Shown in pieces: positions 57,430 to 64,000 of a stretch of DNA of 64,000 bases. The stretch lies in the NCBI GenBank assembly GCA_963678705.1, contig OY783208.1, positions 16,427,782 through 16,491,781 of the forward strand, read 5' to 3'. A model generated the notes under the pieces. It saw only the letters and a program-made list of their open reading frames with translations, made no database searches and was not told the DNA's origin. Every line of letters begins with the position of its first letter. Positions within the stretch are counted from its first letter, which is position 1. A program made the position numbers and the translations under genes. The DNA is from Panorpa germanica. Its lineage: Eukaryota > Arthropoda > Insecta > Mecoptera > Panorpidae.

Positions 57430-57612
57430 TGTAATAATAACTACCAATAGTTGATGCACTGAAAACAAATTTAAAAAAAAATTATATATATATATATATT
57501 TATATATATAAATGTATATCTGATATAAATGTATATCTAAATCTGATGTGGATACCAATAGTTGATGCACTGAAAAACAAATTTTAAAAAAAATTATATA
57601 TATATATATATA
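57430..57612. repeat. Tandem 115-bp unit with TA microsatellites
   Basis: ACCAATAGTTGATGCACTGAA occurs at 57442 and 57556, each followed by an A-run and (TA)n. AAATGTATATCT is repeated between them. Gypsy D inserted in the second (TA)n. The flank after gypsy D (62219) repeats TATAAATGTATATCTAAATC. Confidence 0.8.
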
Positions 57613-58157
57613 TGTGGAAAGAACAAATAAACCAAGCAAACAAAGAACTCATAACTATGACACCCGTTCTAAGAAAGTCATAAAGAATGTGATTAATGAA
57701 GACCACTGATTGTTTACATGTGAGCGTTCGGGAGCCAGCTGTTGCGCATATGGCTTATGGCGTGGAACGTCATAGAAATAGTCGGAAGGCCACTTATACG
57801 CGTATGTGTTCCTGGAAATGAAGATAAACAAACTATAAAATAATAATAAAAACAAACCTTTTTAAGTCAAGCTGAAAACTAATGTAGAACTGAGTATATA
57901 TTAACTAGAACTTAAGGTTGTGCATGCATTCATCGTTCTGTATTTGTAAAGTAAACATCAACGTTTATATTGTAACCTTATTGTATTAGCATTATTATTA
58001 TCATTATTATTATCATCGTTATTATTTTATTCAATAAATGTATTAAACCAATTATGTGATTCTTTATCATCCTGACAAACTAACTAAGATATTACATAGT
58101 TGAATATTAATTGAATTGACATTGCCCTAAATTAAACAAGAGTACCTTGATTCCACA
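57613..58157 (+). repeat. Gypsy D 5' LTR
   Basis: 545 bp, TGTGGAAAG...TTCCACA. It contains the last 32 codons of the pol frame plus stop as a passenger, and an AATAAA signal near 58033. Confidence 0.95.
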
Positions 58158-58461
58158 TCAGAAGTGCGGATTTAGTAGCTCATAGCGAATTGAACTAAGT
58201 GCGCGAAGTGAATAATACAAAGAAGTGCGGATTAGTAACTCATAGTGAATTGAACTAAGTGCGGATTAGTTATCTACGAGTTATCCACAAGTGAATAATA
58301 CGGAGAAGAATAATACAAGATAGTTTTCTACAAACAGCGCTTTCAAGTGATAGTTCATTAGCGGAATAGTCGAGAATTTATAAGACGGACTTTATAATAG
58401 GACTAGCAAGTGAATTGTATCAGAAAAGTGTGTAAACTGTTTTACGAGGAGAAAATTGAAA
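58158..58461 (+). promoter_or_regulatory. Gypsy D primer site and leader with repeated primer-like motif
   Basis: TCAGAAGTGCGGATTT directly after the LTR resembles the complement of tRNA-Leu (TCAGAAGTGGGATTT), as used by mdg1-type elements, with the primer starting a few bases inside the tRNA 3' end. The motif AAGTGCGGATTAG recurs at 58223 and 58257, in a repeat of about 62 bp. Confidence 0.6.
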
Positions 58462-61400
58462 ATGGCATATAACGTAAACATGAACGATACTACTGTAGAA
58501 GATAGTTTGTTAGCTGGACGCTCAGGTAACTCAACATCTAATGAAGATAGTTGGTTGGGAGTACAAGCAGAGCTGACGAGGCTTAGAACAGAACTATTGC
58601 AGTTGAGTATCGGGAATAGTACAATACAGGAACAGAGAATGAATCATCATGGGTTTATGCCGACACAGAACCTGGAATGCATACCTGTGTTTAACCCAGC
58701 AACCACGGTATTGACGGCTACAGCTTGGGTGCGAAAATTGGAGGATATAGCAGACATTTATGGCTGGAGTGATAAAGTGAAGCTTCATCAAGGTGTCAAC
58801 AAGCTGCAGTGTGCCGCGAAAAACTGGTTTGATGCTAGTTTGAATGTAGTCAAGGATTGGACGACGTTCAAATACGAATTAATCAGGAATTTTCCAGTGG
58901 AGTACGATGAATCCGACGTACACATGGAACTAATGAAGAGACAACGAGAAAAAAACGAAGCAATAGAAGATTATGTATACTCGGTGAAAGCGATCGCCAG
59001 TAAGAGTAATAATATCAGTGAAAAGGCCGTGATAAAATACATAATAGCCGGACTAAACAACAAAGACTTGATAAGTGTGTTATCAATGTGTGACTTTAAA
59101 ACAGTGCCTGATTTGTTGTTAAAAGTAAAACGGTATGATTCGACACTATTACAAGTGCAAGAAAGGAATCATTTTAGTGTACGTAAAGACAGACCAAAAG
59201 ACTTAAACGCGATAAAATGTTTTAATTGTAATGAACTCGGACATAAAGCAAACGTGTGCCGAAAAAGTAACCAAGACAGTAGGACTAAAAGATTTGAACC
59301 AAGTGAGAAAAACATTAAAAGTGAAAGTAAAATAAGGTGTTTCAAATGTCAAAAAGAGGGACATATTTCGAGAAATTGTACCGCGAATAAAACGGGTGAT
59401 ACTTTGTTAGTGAACACAAATAAAACATGCGATATGACAAAAGACATGAGTATAGACAGTATCAGTTTTAAATGTCTGATTGACACCGGAAGTGATCAGA
59501 ATTTGATTAGAGCTGACGACTACTTTAAATTAAACAGCAGTGTGGTTGTGCGTGAAAACAATACTGTATTGACTGGAATCGGAGGATTTCAAATCAAAGT
59601 TTTGGGTGAATTTAGTGCTCAAGTAAAAGTAGACAATGAACAGTACTATACCAACTTTTTAATAGTTCCATCAAGTACAACTAGACATAGTGTCTTAATC
59701 GGTAAACCTCTGCTAGACCAAGTAGAAACCACAATAAGTGTAGACGGTATTACCATGCGAAAAAAGTACGAGGATAGTGAACAGAATAAAATATTATGTG
59801 TAGTCGACGACGAAATCGTCATGGGTAATAATATTAGTCCAGATGTCAGGGCTAAAATTAAGGAACTTGTTGAAACCTATGAACCAAAAGTAACAAGGGT
59901 TACTGAAGTAGAAGCGAAAATATACATGACCGAAGAGGTTCCTGTTTATCAAAATCCGCGACGTATGGCTTACTGCGAACAGGAAGAAGTTGAGAAGCAT
60001 GTACAAACCTGGTTGAACGACGGTATTATCGAACAACGAGCATCGGAGTATGCGAGTCCAGTCGTGCTAGTGAAAAAGAAAGATGGTAGCAGTCGACTTT
60101 GTATAGACTACCGCAAGTTAAACAAGAGGGTAGTAAAAGACCGTTATCCTTTGCCTGTGATACAGGAACAACTCGACAAGCTACGAGACGCCAAGCTTTT
60201 CACCACACTAGATTTAGAAAATGGATTTTTCCACGTTCCGATACATCAAGACAGTCAAAAGTACACTGCATTCGTCACGGGAAAATCGCAATATGTCTTC
60301 AAGAGACTTCCGTTTGGATTTTGTAACAGTCCAGCGATTTTCCAAAGATTTATAAACACCGTGTTTAATAAATTAATAAGTGGAGGTATTTTGTTTGTTT
60401 ATATGGACGATTTAATTCTACCGGCAAAAGACGAACTGAAAGCAGTAAATAATTTAACTTTAGTTTTTAAACAAGCAAGTGAGTTTGGTTTAAAATTAAA
60501 ATGGAAAAAGTGTCAATTTTTGCAAGAAAGTGTAGAGTATTTAGGGCATATAGTTACAAACAATATGATTATGCCATCGCCAACAAAAGAATCAATTGAT
60601 GCCGATTATTACATTCCAAACGTGGACAAGAAAATAACTAGGCATATTGAAAACTGCATAACGTGCATAGTAGCAGACCGAAAAATGGGAAAGCAGGAAG
60701 GGTTGTTACATCCTATTGAAAAATATGAAGTACCATTCCAAACATACCACGTAGACCATGTAGGACCTCTACAAGCTACAAGCAAGCAGTATAAACACAT
60801 ACTGGTAGTGGTGGACGCCTTTACGAAGTTTGTATGGCTCTATCCGGTCAAGTCATTGACCAGTACTGAAGTTATTACAAAATTGAAAACCCAGTCTGAA
60901 GTATTTGGCGACCTGTATCGTATTGTAAGTGACCGAGGAACATCATTTACTTCAGAAGAATTTGAAGATTACTGCAAGATTAGAAATATTGAACATGTCA
61001 AGATTACTACAGGCGTACCTCGAGGAAATGGACAGGTGGAACGCGTAATCGGGACTATTATACCAGTGTTGGCCAAGCTTTCTATAAATAAACCACTCGA
61101 ATGGTATAAATACGTGGGACGAGTACAGCAAGCATTAAACAAAACTTATCAGCGCAGCATAAATACTACACCTTTCAAGTTGTTAACAGGTGTGACAATG
61201 AAAACAGAAGATGAGATGCATATCTATCAGCTGTTAGAAGAAGTTACTCGAGAAATGCGAGAGGATGACTTGCAAGAGTTACGTGTTAACGCCAAGAAAC
61301 AAATATTAAAAACACAGGAAGAGAATCGCAAGAATTTCAATAGAAATAGGAAACCAGCTAGGACATACAAAGTCGGGGACATTGTAGCTGTAAAAAGAAC

Positions 61401-61770
61401 TCAGTTTGGTACTGGATTGAAATTGCATAATAAATATTTAGGACCGTATCAAATTACAGGAGTTGACCCAAATGAACGGTATAGGGTAAGACGTATCGGT
61501 GAAGGGGAAGGTTCTTTTAATACACACTCAAGTGCTGACCACATGAAGCCATGGGGTGTGTTCTCAGACGACAGCGATTCTGAAACTGTAGATGTTTTGT
61601 CAGGTGCCGAACCGCAACCAGATGACCGCAGTGACGTATCGTCTTTGGGGGCCAAAGATAAGTTGGACGGCCGTGTGGAAAGAACAAATAAACCAAGCAA
61701 ACAAAGAACTCATAACTATGACACCCGTTCTAAGAAAGTCATAAAGAATGTGATTAATGAAGACCACTGA
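58462..61770 (+). CDS. Gypsy D Gag-Pol fusion lacking RNase H
   Basis: ATG at 58462, one frame of about 1100 codons to TGA at 61770. Gag capsid part, then two CCHC knuckles (CFNCNELGHKANVC, CFKCQKEGHISRNC; residues about 253 and 293). Protease LIDTGSDQNLI, RT palm with FTTLDLENGF, LPFGFCNSPAIFQ and the active site YMDD (about residue 648). Just after EYLGHIV the protein jumps at about residue 712 (near 60595) to the integrase Cys pair ENCITC. The RT connection, all of RNase H and the integrase His-His half are missing without loss of frame. Integrase core residues are present (HVDHVG, VSDRGTSF, GQVERV) with the C-terminal GPYQITGV domain. Probably not autonomous. Confidence 0.93.
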   Translation: MAYNVNMNDTTVEDSLLAGRSGNSTSNEDSWLGVQAELTRLRTELLQLSIGNSTIQEQRMNHHGFMPTQNLECIPVFNPATTVLTATAWVRKLEDIADIYGWSDKVKLHQGVNKLQCAAKNWFDASLNVVKDWTTFKYELIRNFPVEYDESDVHMELMKRQREKNEAIEDYVYSVKAIASKSNNISEKAVIKYIIAGLNNKDLISVLSMCDFKTVPDLLLKVKRYDSTLLQVQERNHFSVRKDRPKDLNAIKCFNCNELGHKANVCRKSNQDSRTKRFEPSEKNIKSESKIRCFKCQKEGHISRNCTANKTGDTLLVNTNKTCDMTKDMSIDSISFKCLIDTGSDQNLIRADDYFKLNSSVVVRENNTVLTGIGGFQIKVLGEFSAQVKVDNEQYYTNFLIVPSSTTRHSVLIGKPLLDQVETTISVDGITMRKKYEDSEQNKILCVVDDEIVMGNNISPDVRAKIKELVETYEPKVTRVTEVEAKIYMTEEVPVYQNPRRMAYCEQEEVEKHVQTWLNDGIIEQRASEYASPVVLVKKKDGSSRLCIDYRKLNKRVVKDRYPLPVIQEQLDKLRDAKLFTTLDLENGFFHVPIHQDSQKYTAFVTGKSQYVFKRLPFGFCNSPAIFQRFINTVFNKLISGGILFVYMDDLILPAKDELKAVNNLTLVFKQASEFGLKLKWKKCQFLQESVEYLGHIVTNNMIMPSPTKESIDADYYIPNVDKKITRHIENCITCIVADRKMGKQEGLLHPIEKYEVPFQTYHVDHVGPLQATSKQYKHILVVVDAFTKFVWLYPVKSLTSTEVITKLKTQSEVFGDLYRIVSDRGTSFTSEEFEDYCKIRNIEHVKITTGVPRGNGQVERVIGTIIPVLAKLSINKPLEWYKYVGRVQQALNKTYQRSINTTPFKLLTGVTMKTEDEMHIYQLLEEVTREMREDDLQELRVNAKKQILKTQEENRKNFNRNRKPARTYKVGDIVAVKRTQFGTGLKLHNKYLGPYQITGVDPNERYRVRRIGEGEGSFNTHSSADHMKPWGVFSDDSDSETVDVLSGAEPQPDDRSDVSSLGAKDKLDGRVERTNKPSKQRTHNYDTRSKKVIKNVINEDH

Positions 61771-62218
61771 TTGTTTACATGTGAGCGTTCGGGAGCCAGC
61801 TGTTGCGCATATGGCTTATGGCGTGGAACGTCATAGAAATAGTCGGAAGGCCACTTATACGCGTATGTGTTCCTGGAAATGAAGATAAACAAACTATAAA
61901 ATAATAATAAAAACAAACCTTTTTAAGTCAAGCTGAAAACTAATGTAGAACTGAGTATATATTAACTAGAACTTAAGGTTGTGCATGCATTCATCGTTCT
62001 GTATTTGTAAAGTAAACATCAACGTTTATATTGTAACCTTATTGTATTAGCATTATTATTATCATTATTATTATCATCGTTATTATTTTATTCAATAAAT
62101 GTATTAAACCAATTATGTGATTCTTTATCATCCTGACAAACTAACTAAGATATTACATAGTTGAATATTAATTGAATTGACATTGCCCTAAATTAAACAA
62201 GAGTACCTTGATTCCACA
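61674..62218 (+). repeat. Gypsy D 3' LTR
   Basis: 545 bp, apparently identical to the 5' copy. The pol stop lies 97 bp inside it. The sequence just upstream is not a convincing polypurine tract; GGGGGCCAAAG lies about 25 bp further up. Confidence 0.95.
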
Positions 62219-62243
62219 TATATAAATGTATATCTAAATCTGA

Positions 62244-62710
62244 TGTGGATTCAAGGTACTCTTATTTAATTTAGGGCAAATGTCAATTCAATTAATATTC
62301 AACTATGCAATATCTTAGTTTCTTGTCAGGATTATAAAGAATCACATAATTTGTTTAATACATTTATTTAATAAAATAATAACGATGATAATAATGATGA
62401 AAATAATACAATAAGGTTACAATATAAACATTGGTATTTACTTTACAAATACAGAACAACGAATGAACAAACCATCTTAAGTTCTAGTTAATATATACTC
62501 AGTCCTACATTAGTTTTCAGCTAGACTTAATAGGTTTATTTTTATTACTTCTAAGAACACGTTTAGTTAATTTCGGTAAGCACATTCCCACACGTATTCA
62601 ATCAGTGGTTTAAAATCTTTAATCTTTAACCTTTTTAATTTTACGACTTTTCTAGTTTGGGTGTTATAGTCATGATTACTTTGTATGCTCGATTTATTTT
62701 TACGATCCCA
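62244..62710 (-). repeat. Older, inverted LTR of the gypsy D family
   Basis: The reverse complement follows the gypsy D LTR from TGTGGATTCAAGGTACTC to about 62710 with scattered changes. The passenger pol end (HDYNTQTRKVVK versus HNYDTRSKKVIK) is also recognisable. No internal region is attached, so it is a solo or truncated LTR that gypsy D landed next to, giving an inverted pair 25 bp apart. Confidence 0.8.
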
Positions 62711-62761
62711 TATATATATGTGGGGTAGAAATATAAATCTATCCAGGTTGACGCCTCCAAT

Positions 62762-63676
62762 TGTGGGTGACAATAATCCTATCCTTATTTATGTTTCAAT
62801 TTAGTAGTTTAATGATAACAATTCTAAAGTTGAGCCCCCAGCATCATATAGTTCATTACAAATAAGTAACACTTAACTAAAGTTAATAATTCATTTAATC
62901 ATTCCACATAGAAAATAATTACATCACAATAAAGTTAATCTATCAAAAGAGAGTCCACAATAATAATAACACTTGTTAACAAACAATACTTAGGTTTGAA
63001 GACCTTATTACAATGATTGCTTATAACGAAATAATGCGCATTAACATAGTACATTCACACGTTTACAATGATGAAAATAACCTAACATTCAACACTATAG
63101 TTCTGTGCAAACACTCCACTATTTACGCCTATAACAATATTAAATATTACACATAGCAATACTGATTACAATTCTAAATGATATTAACCACTCGTTAACA
63201 CATTTCTTAAATTTACAAAAAGACGCCATAAAACACTCTGTGTATCAGCCATTCTTTTATTATTCTGCCACTATGATTATAACAATATCAACTATTACAA
63301 CTAGTAATACTGATTGCACTTTTAAATACTATTAAGAACTACTTAATATATTTCCTGAATTTACGACCGACGCCATACAAACTATGCATGTCTACGTATC
63401 GCCATTTTTATTATTCTGCCGCGCCCAAAACATGAGTCGTCAGCATCCAATATTCAGCGAACGCCGTGTTGGCCCGTACCCTGAGACGTTCTCTGGACGC
63501 TGTCAGCGAACTGCTTAGAAAGGTCTTCAGATTGTATCCCAGCATTTATATTTAAACATTTAAATATTCCTTAATCTTAGCAAAGATCTTAACCTAAATT
63601 ACAGATTTCTTTATAACTATTACTTCTTATAACTAATTATAATTAAACTTAAATCTAATCTAAACCTAATCCCACA
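62762..63676 (-). repeat. Gypsy E 3' LTR
   Basis: The minus strand starts TGTGGGATTAGG next to the polypurine tract and ends GTCACCCACA. A TATAAAT box-like motif lies near 63546. Non-coding. Confidence 0.65.
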
Positions 63677-63717
63677 CTTGGCCTCTCCTGACTAGTAACT
63701 ATCCTCAGTTGCTACAA

Positions 63718-64000
63718 TCATCCTGCCCATGGTGTCATCATGTCTGCTGATGTAGAAGTCCTATCTGGCCCTTCACACTCTCCTGCTTTCTCCACGTCAT
63801 AACGATCATTTCCTTTAATTTTCGTTATTTTGTATGGTCCTTTAGCCTCTTCTGCTTGCATCGTCTTCTTCGGCTTCAGATAATGCTTGACGGCTTTGTC
63901 CTTATCCTTAGAGAAACGAACAGTGTCTTGTCTGGTTTTCATTTTAACACCAATCTTCAATTCATTTTCTGTTATATACTTCCCTGTATAATTCTTTACT
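63718..64000 (-). CDS. Gypsy E Pol, integrase C-terminal end (partial)
   Basis: Frame open from the right edge to a stop at 63718. MKIGVKMKTRQD, then LKPKKTMQAEEAKGPYKITKIKGND and RYDVEKAGECEGPDRT, TSADMMTPW. GPYKITKI is the integrase C-terminal (SH3-like) motif, and a closing MTPW/MKPW is also found at the end of gypsy D integrase. The upstream Pol domains are outside the window. Confidence 0.8.
   Translation of the reverse strand, partial: VKNYTGKYITENELKIGVKMKTRQDTVRFSKDKDKAVKHYLKPKKTMQAEEAKGPYKITKIKGNDRYDVEKAGECEGPDRTSTSADMMTPWAG

Larger units (their letters stand above)
57613..62218 (+). mobile_element. Ty3/gypsy element D (545-bp LTRs), young but internally deleted
   Basis: LTRs at 57613-58157 and 61674-62218 are both 545 bp with no difference seen by eye. 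Target duplication TATA at 57609-57612 and 62219-62222, within a TA tract. One open Gag-Pol frame lacks part of RT, RNase H and the integrase zinc region. The 3' LTR begins inside the pol frame, so the 5' LTR also contains the last codons of pol. Identical LTRs imply very recent insertion, presumably with help from an intact relative. Confidence 0.93.
62762..64000 (-). mobile_element. Gypsy element E (mdg1/412-like), 3' end only
   Basis: LTR 62762-63676 (about 915 bp, TGTGGG...CCCACA). It is preceded on the minus strand by a purine-rich tract (CAGGAGAGGCCAAG) and the end of a pol gene that continues past the right edge. The other LTR is outside the window, so the target duplication cannot be checked. 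Confidence 0.7.

Noticed and set aside
57655-57855. Minus-strand open frame repeated at 61716-61916
   Set aside because: Both lie in gypsy D LTRs and merely reflect the repeat.
1-64000. Whole window as bacterial or viral DNA with operons
   Set aside because: Introns, LTR retrotransposons, Helitrons and long non-coding AT-rich DNA show an animal nuclear genome; no operon, Shine-Dalgarno or phage logic applies.

Overview
This is nuclear DNA from an animal, almost certainly an insect. It is very AT-rich, it carries spliceosomal introns with ordinary GT/AG borders, and it is packed with insect-type transposable elements: errantivirus-like Ty3/gypsy elements (one with an env gene), BEL/Pao elements, Helitrons and Tc1/mariner. 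The order cannot be fixed from this window. The only parts that look like host genes are the last four exons of a fibrinogen-related gene (1561-4504, minus), a broken C2H2 zinc-finger gene (43565-44530, plus) and a possible small secreted-peptide gene (50743-51356, minus).

Layout. 1-775 is the 5' end of a Helitron leaving the window on the left. 1561-4504 holds the fibrinogen-domain exons and ends at a 200-N gap (4505-4704). 4705-8612 is a large Helitron Rep gene with an N-terminal cysteine-protease-like domain and a 23-residue repeat rod. 8613-13198 is featureless AT-rich DNA. 13199-15890 is a complex repeat block. 15895-about 43240 is one insertion nest. Gypsy element A (minus) was hit by Helitron 1 (19047-29370), which was itself hit by the env-bearing gypsy B (21205-29129, 4-bp target duplication CGCT). 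Gypsy A was also hit in its leader by BEL I (31190-39817, duplication TTATG) and in its LTR by BEL II (40271-43234, duplication ATATA). BEL I in turn carries Helitron-like repeats at 35834-37740. 44560-47480 is a decayed gypsy fossil. 49280-49771 is a MITE. 51929-54326 is a second, almost identical copy of Helitron 1, directly followed by a long-TIR mariner (54339-56353). 57613-62218 is a young gypsy D with 545-bp LTRs. 62244-62710 is an older inverted LTR of the same family. From 62762 to the right edge lies the 3' end of another gypsy (E).

How the parts work together. Almost everything is transposon coding capacity in various states of decay. Gypsy B is closest to intact: gag and pol are open and env carries one stop and one frameshift. 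BEL I, BEL II and gypsy D have each lost central Pol domains in frame while keeping long open frames, a recurrent pattern of internally deleted derivatives. The most unusual signals are a macrodomain-like C-terminal extension on gypsy A Pol, an array of about ten 30-bp repeats in the BEL I leader that all resemble its tRNA-Tyr primer-binding site, and the exact three-deep nesting. No computation was run; all identities are by eye.
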